A DNA stretch of 64,000 nucleotides from Algisphaera agarilytica. Its GTDB lineage: Bacteria; Planctomycetota; Phycisphaerae; Phycisphaerales; Phycisphaeraceae. The stretch covers positions 3,292,836 to 3,356,835 of the forward strand of contig NZ_JACHGY010000001.1 in assembly GCF_014207595.1 (NCBI RefSeq), given 5' to 3'. Shown piece by piece: positions 9,182-17,950 of this stretch (position 1 is its first letter; each line of letters starts with the position of its first letter). The translations under genes were made by a program, and so were the position numbers. A model generated the notes under the pieces. The model was not told the DNA's origin. It did no database searches and saw only the letters and a program-made list of their open reading frames with translations.

Positions 9182-10576
9182 ATGTTCAAATGGGTCACAC
9201 TGTCCTTGATCGTCTTAACGCTTTGTTTTTCAGGCTTTGCGTCTGCTGAAAAGCCCAATATTGTCCTGATCTTTGCCGACGACATGGGCTACGGCTGTGC
9301 CGGGTCCTACGGCGACACGGGGCTGGTGCCCACGCCCAACATCGACCGCCTCGCCGCCGAGGGCGTGCGGTTCACCGACGGCTATGTCACCGGCCCGGCG
9401 TGTGCCCCTAGCCGATACGGCCTGCTCATGGGTGCCTACCAGCAACGCATCGGTGTGCAGGGCACCTGGGACGCCTACGTCAATCTTCAGGACGGCAAGC
9501 CACGCGATACCCCGGAGAATAACCGCGTGCCCAGCACCCACAAGATGGTGCACCAGACGCTGTCGGGCGCGGGCTACCGCAGCGCGGTGGTCGGCAAGTA
9601 CAACCTGTCGAGCTACCCCAAGACGACCTTCGACGAGGGCCACTCGGTCATGATGTTTGCCGGGGACTACTTCCCCGATGAGACCGGCTACTACGGCGGG
9701 GTGGGTTACATGCTCGCGCCCGGCACCTACAAGCGCATCCTCTGGGGGCCCGAACGCCCCGGCGACGAATACCTCACCGACCGGCTTGGCCGACAGTCCG
9801 TGGAGTTCATGGAGCGTGAACACGAGAGGGGACGCCCGTTCTTCCTCTACCTCGCCTTCAACGCGCCGCACAGCCCGATGCAGGCCAAGAAGGAAGACCG
9901 CAAAGTCGTGGAACACCTCGAGACCGAGGCGACCAAGATGTACGGCGCGATGCTGCACTCGATGGACGAGAACATCGGAAAGGTGCTCGATGCGCTCGAC
10001 CGTATGGGGATCGCAGACAACACGATCGTGGCGTTTGCCAGCGACAACGGGCCGTCGTTTGCGTACCGGGTCGATTGGCCCGAAAACTGGCCGCGCGAGC
10101 TGCTGGGGAGCGCTGGTCCGCTGCGGGGCCACAAAGGCATGTTCACTGAGGGCGGTATCCGCGTGCCCTACATCATCCGCTGGCCCGACGGCCTCCAGGC
10201 CGGTCAGGTCTACGAACGCCCGGTCAGCACCATGGACTTGTATCCCACGTTCTGCGCCGCGGCGGGCATCCCCATCCCCGAGACAACCAAGCTCGACGGC
10301 GTGAACCTGCTGCCGTACCTGCGCGGCGAAGTCGAGGGCGACCCGCACGACGTCCTGTACTGGAGCATCCGCAACCGCGGCGCGGTCCGCCAAGGCGACT
10401 GGAAGCTCTACGTCGATGGCAAACCCCAGCTGTACAACCTGGCCAACGACATCGGCGAAACCACCGACCTCAGCAAGCAACACCCCGAGATCACCCGGGA
10501 ACTCAATCAGAAGTTCCAGGCCTTCCTCGAGATGCAGCCGCCCAAGCTCTACAAGGGCAAGACGCCGTTCGATTAA
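9182..10576 (+). CDS. secreted type I sulfatase
   Basis: A 464-residue arylsulfatase-family enzyme (formylglycine-dependent, sulfatase family S1) that would hydrolyse sulfate esters, probably of algal polysaccharides. A signal peptide covers residues 1-22 (FSGFASA/E). The metal-binding DD is at 33-34 and the maturation motif CAPSR at 74-78, where Cys74 would become formylglycine. DNGPS and the C-terminal GDWKLY/LYNL segment are typical. The start at 9182 was preferred over 9152 because it begins the signal peptide and has an ACGGAG site just upstream. The next gene is a second sulfatase, separated by an inverted repeat. Confidence 0.9.
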   Translation: MFKWVTLSLIVLTLCFSGFASAEKPNIVLIFADDMGYGCAGSYGDTGLVPTPNIDRLAAEGVRFTDGYVTGPACAPSRYGLLMGAYQQRIGVQGTWDAYVNLQDGKPRDTPENNRVPSTHKMVHQTLSGAGYRSAVVGKYNLSSYPKTTFDEGHSVMMFAGDYFPDETGYYGGVGYMLAPGTYKRILWGPERPGDEYLTDRLGRQSVEFMEREHERGRPFFLYLAFNAPHSPMQAKKEDRKVVEHLETEATKMYGAMLHSMDENIGKVLDALDRMGIADNTIVAFASDNGPSFAYRVDWPENWPRELLGSAGPLRGHKGMFTEGGIRVPYIIRWPDGLQAGQVYERPVSTMDLYPTFCAAAGIPIPETTKLDGVNLLPYLRGEVEGDPHDVLYWSIRNRGAVRQGDWKLYVDGKPQLYNLANDIGETTDLSKQHPEITRELNQKFQAFLEMQPPKLYKGKTPFD

Positions 10577-10586
10577 GGCGTTTTGT

Positions 10587-10652
10587 GTAGGTCAGGCATG
10601 CCTGCCTGACAAGTTTTTTCTCGCCAGCGTCAGGCAAGCATGCCTGACCTAC
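10587..10652. repeat. 24-bp inverted repeat between two sulfatase genes
   Basis: Arms at 10587-10610 and 10629-10652 are complementary at 23 of 24 positions around an 18-base loop. The arms read GTAGGTCAGGCATGCC and onward. This is longer than a normal terminator and has no clear T-run immediately after it, so a dispersed palindromic (REP-like) unit is more likely, though it may also end transcription. Confidence 0.75.
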
Positions 10653-10725
10653 GCATCATCCGATTCATTTTGCGGGCCGTTGCAGTTCGCCCCAAACCCG
10701 ACACCAGTCTCCCCCGAGGACTCTC

Positions 10726-12324
10726 ATGCCGCGCTACATTCTCGCACTCTTCGCTGCCACGCTGATGCTAGCCCCCACGCTCCACGCGGCCGAACCCGGC
10801 AGCCAGCGTCCCAACGTCATCTTCATCATCACCGATGACCTCAACGACATGATCGAGGGCTACGACGGCCACCCGCGGGTCATCACGCCCAACCTCGCCA
10901 AGCTCGCCGCCACCGGCACGAGCTTCACCCACGCCTACTGCACCACCGCCATCTGCGCCCCCTCGCGGACCAGCATGATGACCGGCATCCACGGCCACAA
11001 CTCCGGCAGCCTCTGGTTCGACACCTGGTGGAAGAACGAAACGCTGGCCAACTCCCACACCATCGGGTCCTTCTTCCGTGAAAACGGCTACCACACCGCG
11101 GGCTCGGGCAAGGTCTCCCACGTCCCGCACCACAAACGCTGGGACGAGTGGCACAAAGACCCCAACTACGGCCCCCACGCCTGGAACGGCAAAGAGCGCG
11201 TGGGCAACCCCCACCTCCCCGCGCCCTTCAACACCCTCGGCAAAAACAACGGCGGCTTCGGCCCGACCTCGCTCGTCCCGTGGGACGGCGAAGATGGCAA
11301 GGGCTGGGTCGCCTCGCCCGGCAGCACCCCGCCGCTTTGGCGTTACGTCAACGAAGACGACCGCGACCCCACCCCCGACGAGGCCAACGCCCAGTGGGCC
11401 GCCGACTTCCTCGACGCGTATCCCTCGCGCGACATCGATAAGCCGTTCTTCCTCGCGGTCGGCCTGATCCGTCCGCACTCGCCGACGCACGCTCCCGACC
11501 GCTTCTTCGACATGTACCCGCTCGAAGACGTTGAGCTCTTGCCCAACAAGCCCAACGACATGGACGATACCGGCTACCCCGCGGTCTTCCCCCTCGACAA
11601 ACGTGGCTACCACATCGCCTACCAACACCTCATCAATTCATACAGCACCGCGGCCGAAGGCCTGCAGCGCTTTGTTCAGTCCTACCTCGCTTGTGTGACC
11701 GCGATGGATGAAAACGTCGGCCAGGTCCTCGACGCCCTCGAACGCAGCCCCTACCGCGACAACACCATCGTCATCTTCACCAGCGACCACGGCATGCACC
11801 TGGGCGAGAAAGACCACCTCTTCAAGCTCACCTTGTGGGAAGAAAGCGTCCGGATCCCGCTGATCGTCTACGCGCCCGGCCTCACCCCCGCGGGCTCCAA
11901 GGCCTCGGCCCCGGTCTCGCTGATCGACCTGTTCCCGACCCTGATCGACCTCTGCGACCTGGAAGGCGATACCCGCATGTCCGACAAGGGCCTGCCGCTC
12001 GACGGACACAGCTTCAAGCCGCTGCTCAAAGACCCCGAAAACGGCACGTGGGACGGCCCCGACGCGGCGCTGTCGTTCCTCTACTCCGGAGGCTGGGCTG
12101 AGGACAGCCACCACAATTGGTCGCTGCGCACCGAAGACTTCCGCTACATCCGTTACCGCGACGGCGGCGAAGAGCTCTACGACCACCGCGTCGACCCGCA
12201 GGAGTGGACCAACCTCGCGTCCGACCCCGAACACGCCGACACGATCGAAGCGTTCCGTGCTCGCCTCGAAGAGCAGGTGCCCGAGGCGTGGGTGCCGATG
12301 CTGCCTAAATCGGCGAGAAACTAA
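10726..12324 (+). CDS. secreted type I sulfatase, iduronate-2-sulfatase-like
   Basis: A 532-residue sulfatase with a signal peptide (cleavage near LHAAE, residues 20-23). The metal-binding DD is at 37-38 and CAPSR at 77-81, with Cys77 the predicted formylglycine. The layout, including ITDDLNDMIEGYDGHP near the N-terminus, RPHSPTHAP in the middle and SDHGMHLGEKDHLFK later, follows iduronate-2-sulfatase relatives acting on sulfated glycans. Length is close to that subgroup. It probably works with the preceding sulfatase on extracellular polysaccharide. The true substrate cannot be read from the sequence. Confidence 0.9.
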   Translation: MPRYILALFAATLMLAPTLHAAEPGSQRPNVIFIITDDLNDMIEGYDGHPRVITPNLAKLAATGTSFTHAYCTTAICAPSRTSMMTGIHGHNSGSLWFDTWWKNETLANSHTIGSFFRENGYHTAGSGKVSHVPHHKRWDEWHKDPNYGPHAWNGKERVGNPHLPAPFNTLGKNNGGFGPTSLVPWDGEDGKGWVASPGSTPPLWRYVNEDDRDPTPDEANAQWAADFLDAYPSRDIDKPFFLAVGLIRPHSPTHAPDRFFDMYPLEDVELLPNKPNDMDDTGYPAVFPLDKRGYHIAYQHLINSYSTAAEGLQRFVQSYLACVTAMDENVGQVLDALERSPYRDNTIVIFTSDHGMHLGEKDHLFKLTLWEESVRIPLIVYAPGLTPAGSKASAPVSLIDLFPTLIDLCDLEGDTRMSDKGLPLDGHSFKPLLKDPENGTWDGPDAALSFLYSGGWAEDSHHNWSLRTEDFRYIRYRDGGEELYDHRVDPQEWTNLASDPEHADTIEAFRARLEEQVPEAWVPMLPKSARN

Positions 12325-12333
12325 ACGGCGGAT

Positions 12334-13011
12334 TTACTCCGGCTCAGTGACCGGCGTTTCGTTTTTGCTGGTGATCGAGAAGCCGCTGAAGCCCGCGTAG
12401 TCGTCGGGGTTGCCGTAGTTGATGGTCACCTCGTCGACGCCGTCGACCTTCGTGAAGGTGAACGTGGCGAAGGCCTCGGCCTGGGGGACGCCGTGGACGA
12501 CGGTTTGCTTCGAGGACTCGACGCCGTCGTAGGTGATCGAGAAGATCGTGTCCTGTCCGGGCTTGTCGCCGCCGCCCCAGGCCGCGACGGTGACGGTGGA
12601 CCCCGCTTCGATTTCTTCGAGGCTGCTCACGGTGACCGACGAGGAAGTCTTTTGGACATAGAGGTAGGAGTTGAGGATCGGCGTCTTGCCGTAGTCTCCG
12701 CCGAACGCGCCGTAGCCCACCAGGCGTTTGAACGTGACCTCCGCGACGATGCCCACGCCCTCCAGCTCGGTGTCGTTGTCCTTGGCACGTGCGGGGGCCA
12801 TGTTAAGGAGCATGTTGTTGACCTGGGCCTGCGGGTCCACCTGCGGGTCGGCGAGGGCGAAGTCGTCCGTCGACGCCTGGGGTTTTTTCTGGTTGCCCGC
12901 GTTTTTGTCGCCGGTCTTGAACGGCCCGAAATCCACCAGCAGCGTGACCCCCGCCGACGACGTGCCGCAGATCATGGAAAGACTCAGAATCGCAAAAGCA
13001 AAAAGACGCAT
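12334..13011 (-). CDS. secreted protein of unknown function
   Basis: A 225-residue protein with a clear signal peptide (MRLFAFAILSLSMICGTSSAG, cleavage near residue 20). The mature part is rich in Thr, Ser, Val and Gly with predicted beta-strands and no Cys, suggesting a single beta-sandwich domain in the periplasm or outside. It ends in TEPE without a PEP-CTERM helix or lipobox. I recognise no family. It lies convergent to the sulfatase, 9 bases from its stop, and its promoter would lie in the long gene-free region above 13012. Confidence 0.65.
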   Translation of the reverse strand: MRLFAFAILSLSMICGTSSAGVTLLVDFGPFKTGDKNAGNQKKPQASTDDFALADPQVDPQAQVNNMLLNMAPARAKDNDTELEGVGIVAEVTFKRLVGYGAFGGDYGKTPILNSYLYVQKTSSSVTVSSLEEIEAGSTVTVAAWGGGDKPGQDTIFSITYDGVESSKQTVVHGVPQAEAFATFTFTKVDGVDEVTINYGNPDDYAGFSGFSITSKNETPVTEPE

Positions 13012-13821
13012 GGGACGTGACCTCGGGGGTAGAAAGAGCGAAGTGGGGATCGTTGCCTTCGGTTTTATCGACGCTCAGGCGGTATTCGATTAACGACATT
13101 GTAGCCCAACGCCCGCCCGGCCCGGGCAACGGGGGCGGGGTGATGAGGAGGCCGCGACACGTTGGTGCGCACAGAACCTCGGCGTCTGATCCGAAAAATC
13201 GGAAAAACTTAAAAATGATTTTGCCGGTGAAAACGCGAGGTTTTTCGTGGGTGGGCCACCAACAGCGACGAGCCCGTGCGCACCGCCCAAGCGCCGGGGC
13301 CCATGGTGTCGGCCCCCGGTGGTATTCCAGGCGTGAAGGTTGCACAGGCAAGGCGCCAAGCACGCCCATATCCGGGAGCGCCGGGCTGATGGCCCGAGCG
13401 GACGTGGCGATGCCATGGGTACCACCTTGCCGGGAACCCCATGGGTCGGAGCCGTGACGGGAAGGCGGTCGAGGGTTTGGATTCGGGAAGGCGGTTTCAT
13501 CCACCGATTAAGACGATTGAAACCAGATTCCAAGGTAGTAATTCCGTGTTTTTAATCTTGCTCCAATCGTCTTAATCGGTGGATCAAATGTCTTTCACCC
13601 GCTGCACCACGCGTGCCACAACGTGCCCCGCCACCGGAGACGGACGGGGATCGAGGTGCGGCGGGGAATCTGAAGCCCGCTCTTTGACAATCGAACCTTG
13701 CGCACCAACCGAGGACCAAGGCGAGTCCGCAGATTTGTTAGCAAAGTGCTAGATTTATGGGATTAATGAGGTTCGTAAGCGGGTTGGCTGGGTATCTCAG
13801 TTTTGCTACAAGGAGCGTGTC
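13012..13821. other. 810-base gene-free region
   Basis: No credible coding frame is present: the open frames here overlap each other on both strands and lack family-like sequence. The left part (13090-13450) is very GC-rich with many short self-complementary runs, and could encode a structured RNA on either strand, but I could not match it to RNase P, SRP, tmRNA, 6S or a known riboswitch. The middle holds a perfect inverted repeat (13499-13584). The right end serves as the leader of the Pit gene. Confidence 0.6.
13499..13584. repeat. perfect 21-bp inverted repeat with 44-base spacer
   Basis: The arm at 13499-13519 (ATCCACCGATTAAGACGATT and G) is an exact reverse complement of 13564-13584. 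The repeat is AT-richer than its surroundings. No transposase lies nearby, so a small non-autonomous element or a large hairpin are the main readings. Confidence 0.8.
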
Positions 13822-14934
13822 TTGCTGGAAATGGTGTTGATCGGGGTTGTGGTCGGAGCGGCAATCGCACTGGCGTTTGCTAACGGAGCCAACGACAACG
13901 CCAAGGGTGTCGCCACGCTCATCGGCAGCGGGCTGGTCAAGATCAAGCCCGCGGTGGTCTACGCCGCGGTGACGACAGCGATGGGGTCGGTCGCGGCGAT
14001 CTGGATCGGCGCGGAACTGGCCAGCAAATTCAAAGGCAAAGGCATCGTGGCCGACGCGATCTGGCAATCGGGCAGCTTCGCGGCCTGTGTCGGTTTGGCG
14101 GCGGGGGGGACGGTCTTGCTCGCCACCCGGCTGGCCCTGCCGATCTCCACCACCCACGCGATGGTTGGCTCGATCATCGGCATCGGCGCCGCGGGCGGCG
14201 GGCTCGAATGGGCCGCAGTGTGGAAGAAGTTTTTCTATCCGCTGATGGCTTCGCCGTTCATCGCCCTGGCGTTGGCGGCGCTGCTCTACCTGCTATTCAC
14301 CGGGATCCGGCGGCTGGCCCGGATCAATCGAGAGACGTGCCTGTGCGTCGGCCAGGAAGTCGTGCCCCTGTCTATTGGCGGGGACGGCACGCTGGCGATG
14401 GCCAGCACCGGCGTGACGCTGACCGCCGACCAGGCCGAGCAGTGCGAACAGCGGTACACCGGCCGGTTCCTCGGGATCAGCGCCCAGACGGTGCTGGATC
14501 GCTGCCACTTCCTCACGGCCGGGGCGGTGAGCTTCGCCCGCGGCCTCAACGACACGCCCAAGGTCGCGGCGCTCATGATCGGGCTGAGCTTCATGACCGA
14601 CTGGCAGGCGGTGGTGGTCGTCGGTATCGGCATCGCGGCCGGCGGCTTGCTGGCGGTCCGCCGTGTGGCCCAGACCATGAGCCACCGCATCACGGGGATG
14701 AATGACGGCCAGGCGTTCACCGCAAATCTGAACACCGCGTTTCTCGTGATCGTCGCGAGCAAGTGGGGCGTTCCCGTGAGCACGACGCACGTGAGCTGCG
14801 GCAGCCTGATCGGCATCGGCGCGGTCAGCGGGCAGGGCCGGTGGAAGATGATCGTTACAATTGTGTTAGCGTGGGTCGCTACCCTGCCCGTGGCGGCGGT
14901 TTTGGGTGCACTGTGCTGGACGCTGTTGGGATGA
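13822..14934 (+). CDS. Pit-family inorganic phosphate (arsenate) transporter
   Basis: A 370-residue integral membrane protein of the PiT family, low-affinity metal-phosphate symporters. Both inverted signature halves are visible: GANDNAKGVATLIGSG near the N-terminus with STTHAMVGSIIGIGA, and RGLNDTPKVAALM with STTHVSCGSLIGIGA in the second half. A TTG start at 13822 is preferred over the ATG at 13831 because AGGAG at 13811-13815 gives a 6-base spacing. It is followed after 18 bases by an aquaglyceroporin and then ArsM, so in this place it may handle arsenate or balance phosphate against it. That role is inferred from context only. Confidence 0.9.
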   Translation: MLEMVLIGVVVGAAIALAFANGANDNAKGVATLIGSGLVKIKPAVVYAAVTTAMGSVAAIWIGAELASKFKGKGIVADAIWQSGSFAACVGLAAGGTVLLATRLALPISTTHAMVGSIIGIGAAGGGLEWAAVWKKFFYPLMASPFIALALAALLYLLFTGIRRLARINRETCLCVGQEVVPLSIGGDGTLAMASTGVTLTADQAEQCEQRYTGRFLGISAQTVLDRCHFLTAGAVSFARGLNDTPKVAALMIGLSFMTDWQAVVVVGIGIAAGGLLAVRRVAQTMSHRITGMNDGQAFTANLNTAFLVIVASKWGVPVSTTHVSCGSLIGIGAVSGQGRWKMIVTIVLAWVATLPVAAVLGALCWTLLG

Positions 14935-14952
14935 TCCGACACAATCCCCCGC

Positions 14953-15780
14953 GTGAATGATCAGAAACCATACGGGCGGTGGATCGCGGAAGCGGTGGGG
15001 ACCTTTCTTTTGGTGCTCTTCGGTACGGGCGTGGTGCACGTGGCGGTGTTCAGCGGCGCGTTGCAGGGGCTTGGCCAGGTCGCGGTGGCGTGGGGTATCG
15101 GGATCGGCTTGGCGATCTACGCGACGGCTGCCGTGAGCGGGGCGCACCTGAACCCGGCGGTGACTTTGGCGCTGGCGATCTGGCGGGGGTTCTCTTGGAA
15201 GCAGGTCGGGCCGTATGTCGCGGCGCAGTTCGTTGGGGCGTTTGCGGCGGCGGCGACGTTGCACGGTTTGTTCCACAACTGGATCGCTCACTTCGAGACG
15301 GCCAACAACATCACCCGCGGCGAGCCGGGCAGCCAACGCTCGGCGATGGCCTACGGCGAGTACTTCCCCAACCCCGACTTCGGCACCGACGCCGAGGCGT
15401 TCGAGTTAGTCAGCCACGTCCAGGCCTTCGGGGCCGAGGCGTTGGGAACGGGGCTGCTGGTGTTTTTCATCTTTGCGTTGATCGACCCCCGCAACCGTAA
15501 CGCGCCTTTGGGCAGGGCGGTCGCGTTCCCGATCGGGCTGGTGGTCACGGTGCTGATCTGCCTGCTGGCGGTGCTGACCCAGGGTGGCTTCAACCCGGCC
15601 CGGGACTTCGGGCCGCGGGTATTCGCGTTCCTGGCCGGCTGGGGCGAGATCGCCATCCCCGGGCCACGCGGCGGTTTTTTCACGGTGTACATCCTCGCCC
15701 CGCTGGTGGGGGCGGTGATCGGTGGAGCGGCGTTCGATTTCCTGATCCGCCCGCACCTGCCCAAGGCTGAGCAAGACTAG
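14953..15780 (+). CDS. MIP-family aquaglyceroporin (GlpF/AqpS-like)
   Basis: A 275-residue major intrinsic protein with six predicted helices and two NPA half-helices: HLNPAV at residues 65-70 and FNPARD at 213-218. The Asp following the second NPAR is typical of glycerol-type channels, which also pass arsenite and methylarsenicals. Residues 106-157 form an unusually long loop between the halves. GTG is the start; no in-frame ATG is near. Position 18 bases after Pit and 78 before arsM suggests an arsenic-efflux role like that of AqpS, though glycerol uptake is equally possible from sequence alone. Confidence 0.88.
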   Translation: MNDQKPYGRWIAEAVGTFLLVLFGTGVVHVAVFSGALQGLGQVAVAWGIGIGLAIYATAAVSGAHLNPAVTLALAIWRGFSWKQVGPYVAAQFVGAFAAAATLHGLFHNWIAHFETANNITRGEPGSQRSAMAYGEYFPNPDFGTDAEAFELVSHVQAFGAEALGTGLLVFFIFALIDPRNRNAPLGRAVAFPIGLVVTVLICLLAVLTQGGFNPARDFGPRVFAFLAGWGEIAIPGPRGGFFTVYILAPLVGAVIGGAAFDFLIRPHLPKAEQD

Positions 15781-15797
15781 TGGGAATAGAATTGGTG

Positions 15798-15821
15798 AGC
15801 GTACGGTTAATCCCGTACGCT
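15798..15821. promoter_or_regulatory. 9-bp perfect palindromic arms upstream of arsM
   Basis: AGCGTACGG (15798-15806) and CCGTACGCT (15813-15821) flank a 6-base loop, in the 78-base gap before arsM. There is no T-run, so a repressor site or an RNA hairpin is favoured over a terminator. Confidence 0.5.
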
Positions 15822-15858
15822 GATTTATGCCTGTAACCCTCTGTCTTGGAATCAACCT

Positions 15859-17103
15859 GTGAATAAACCCGCTGCCGACGCTCCCGCCCGCCCGACCTCT
15901 TCGACCGGCGAGACGCCCCGTTCATCCGATTCGGCATCCGGCGATCAGCCGTACAACGTCGAGCAGGAAGTGGTGACCCGCTACGCCGCCGGGGCCGAGG
16001 CGGTGGAGGCCGCGTTGTGCTGCCCGACGAGCTACGACCCTAAGTACCTCAAGATCCTGCCCCAGGAAATTATCGAGAAGGACTACGGCTGCGGCGACCC
16101 GTCGGAATACGTCGGTGAAGGCGAGGTCGCACTGGACCTGGGCAGCGGCGGCGGCAAGATCTGCTACATCCTCTCGCAGAAGGTCGGGGCCGAGGGCAAG
16201 GTCATCGGCGTCGACATGAACGACACGATGCTGGCCCTCGCGGAGAAGTACAAAGACGAGATGGCTGAGAAGATCGGCCACGCCAACGTCGAGTTCCGCA
16301 AGGGCCGTATCCAGGACCTCGGGCTGTCGTGGAACAAGGCCCAGGCGTACATCGACGCCCACCCGATCACCGACATGGCGGGCGTGGCGAGCTACGAGGC
16401 CGAGTGCGACCGGCTCCGCAAGGAAGAGCCACTGGTCGAGTCGGACAGCGTCGATGTGATCGTCAGCAACTGCGTGCTCAACCTCGTGGCCACCGAGCAG
16501 AAGAAGCAGCTGTTCAACGAGATGTACCGCGTGCTCCGCAACGGCGGCCGCTGCGTGATCAGCGATATCGTCTGCGACGAAGACCCCACCCAGAAGATCC
16601 TCGACGACGGCGACCTCTGGTCGGGCTGCATCAGCGGCGCGTTTCGCGAGGACCTGTTCGTCAAGATGTTTGCCGACGCGGGCTTCCACGGCATCGAGAT
16701 TCTCAAGCGCGAAGAAGAGCCTTGGCAAACGATCGACGGCGTCGAGTTCCGCTCGATGACCATCCGGGCGTACAAGGGCAAGCAGGGCCCGTGCTTCGAG
16801 CGCATCCAGGCCGTGGTGTACAAGGGCCCGTGGAGCCAGGTGCGCGACGATGACGGTCACGTCTTCAACCGTGGCGAGCGCATCGCGGTGTGTGACAAGA
16901 CCTTCAAGCTGCTGACACGGGGCGAGAGTCCTTACGCAGGGCACCTGATCCCGATCGAGCCGTTGGAAAGTATCCCGCTCGAGGGCGCCGAGCCGTTCAA
17001 CTGCAGCCGTACAGTCAAGCGCCACCCGCGCGAAACCAAGGGCCAGGACTACGACGCGACGACCGAAGCCAGCGACTGCTGCGGCACCGATGGCTGCTGC
17101 TGA
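15859..17103 (+). CDS. arsM: arsenite S-adenosylmethionine methyltransferase
   Basis: ArsM methylates As(III) to mono-, di- and trimethylarsenicals. The SAM motif LDLGSGGG is at residues 92-99. Cysteines placed like the arsenic-binding set are visible: CCPTSYD at 54-60, Cys78 in DYGCGDP, Cys205 in SNCVLNLV and Cys257 in DLWSGCISGA. The protein is 414 residues, with an insertion around 158-192 and a Cys-rich tail (SDCCGTDGCC) that may bind metal. Start is GTG at 15859. It follows an aquaglyceroporin and a Pit transporter, consistent with a detoxification module. No ArsR gene is present nearby. Confidence 0.85.
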   Translation: MNKPAADAPARPTSSTGETPRSSDSASGDQPYNVEQEVVTRYAAGAEAVEAALCCPTSYDPKYLKILPQEIIEKDYGCGDPSEYVGEGEVALDLGSGGGKICYILSQKVGAEGKVIGVDMNDTMLALAEKYKDEMAEKIGHANVEFRKGRIQDLGLSWNKAQAYIDAHPITDMAGVASYEAECDRLRKEEPLVESDSVDVIVSNCVLNLVATEQKKQLFNEMYRVLRNGGRCVISDIVCDEDPTQKILDDGDLWSGCISGAFREDLFVKMFADAGFHGIEILKREEEPWQTIDGVEFRSMTIRAYKGKQGPCFERIQAVVYKGPWSQVRDDDGHVFNRGERIAVCDKTFKLLTRGESPYAGHLIPIEPLESIPLEGAEPFNCSRTVKRHPRETKGQDYDATTEASDCCGTDGCC

Positions 17104-17145
17104 TCGCTTGGCATCGGACTTTCAATCAGAAGTAATTACGAACGC

Positions 17146-17829
17146 CTAAGTATCGGCGGAGTTTTCGCGCACGCCGTTGCGTAGCAACGCGATCGCCATG
17201 TCGCGGATCATGGTTTGGAACTCGATGCCCATGTGGGCGAGTCGCGGGTCTTTCAAAGCTTCCGCGACGGGGTGGCTGGGGTGGCCGTGCGGCCAGGCGC
17301 CCGCGACGGCGATGCCCCATTGCCAATAGATCGCCATCGCGGCTTCGGTCGGAATACCGAGTTTGTCCGCCATCGCTTGGAGCAGCGGGGCGGTCGCTTC
17401 GTGGATGGTCAGCTTGAACGTGATGATGGTCTCGGTCGAGACGTTGCGTTCGAGCACGGACGCCAGGCTGTGTAGCAGCTGAGCGAGGCGGGGCTGGGCG
17501 GTCAGTGTGGCCGCGAGACGGTCCGCGATCTCCAGGCAAGCGGCGTCCGCGTCGGACGGCGACAGGGCCCCTATCTCTTTGGCGGTGGGCTCAACCCATC
17601 GGTCGTAGTCACGCAGCACGAGCTCTAGCAGCACGGCCTCCCGGCTCTCGAAATACAGGTACAGCGTCGGCTTGGACAGCCCGGCCTGACGCGCGATCGC
17701 GTTGAGGCCGGCGTTCTCAACACCGCCTTCATCAAGGAGTTGCGCCGCAGCGTCGAGGATCGCTTCGCGTCGCTGGGCCCGCTGTTCGTCGCTGCGGGCT
17801 CGCTGCCAGGTGGGGTCGGATTCGGTCAT
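17146..17829 (-). CDS. TetR/AcrR-family transcriptional regulator
   Basis: A 227-residue one-component repressor. The N-terminal helix-turn-helix is typical (ILDAAAQLLDEGGVENAGLNA, read in two parts, then IARQAGLSKPTLYLYFESRE at about residues 44-63). The C-terminal ligand domain is generic and its inducer unknown. It is divergent from two reductase genes (17951-19888) and the gap contains a clear promoter overlapped by paired palindromic sites, so it probably represses that operon and perhaps itself. Confidence 0.88.
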   Translation of the reverse strand: MTESDPTWQRARSDEQRAQRREAILDAAAQLLDEGGVENAGLNAIARQAGLSKPTLYLYFESREAVLLELVLRDYDRWVEPTAKEIGALSPSDADAACLEIADRLAATLTAQPRLAQLLHSLASVLERNVSTETIITFKLTIHEATAPLLQAMADKLGIPTEAAMAIYWQWGIAVAGAWPHGHPSHPVAEALKDPRLAHMGIEFQTMIRDMAIALLRNGVRENSADT

Positions 17830-17854
17830 TTCTCAGAAAATCATACCTTGTGGG

Positions 17855-17896
17855 TTGACATGTTACCAGTGGAATATTATTATCCTACCAGTGGTA
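17855..17896 (+). promoter_or_regulatory. sigma70 promoter overlapped by two probable TetR operators
   Basis: TTGACA (17855-17860) and TATTAT (17878-17883) are 17 bases apart, an almost ideal promoter for the reductase operon. TACCAGTGG occurs in the spacer (17864-17872) and again as TACCAGTGGTA (17886-17896), a TACCA/TGGTA palindrome just after the -10. The two copies start 22 bases apart, two helical turns, so a bound repressor pair would sit on one face and cover the promoter. Confidence 0.72.
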
Positions 17897-17950
17897 AATA
17901 ATCGGTCGGCTAAGCCCGTCAATTCACCCCAACCCGAAAGCGAGAACCCC

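Noticed and set aside
10416-10838. Possible small gene over the sulfatase gap
   Set aside because: It reads through the 3-prime end of one sulfatase, the inverted repeat and the next signal peptide, with a composition typical of an off-frame.
13230-13450. Known structured RNA (RNase P, SRP, tmRNA, 6S, common riboswitches)
   Set aside because: None of the conserved cores of these RNAs could be found on either strand.
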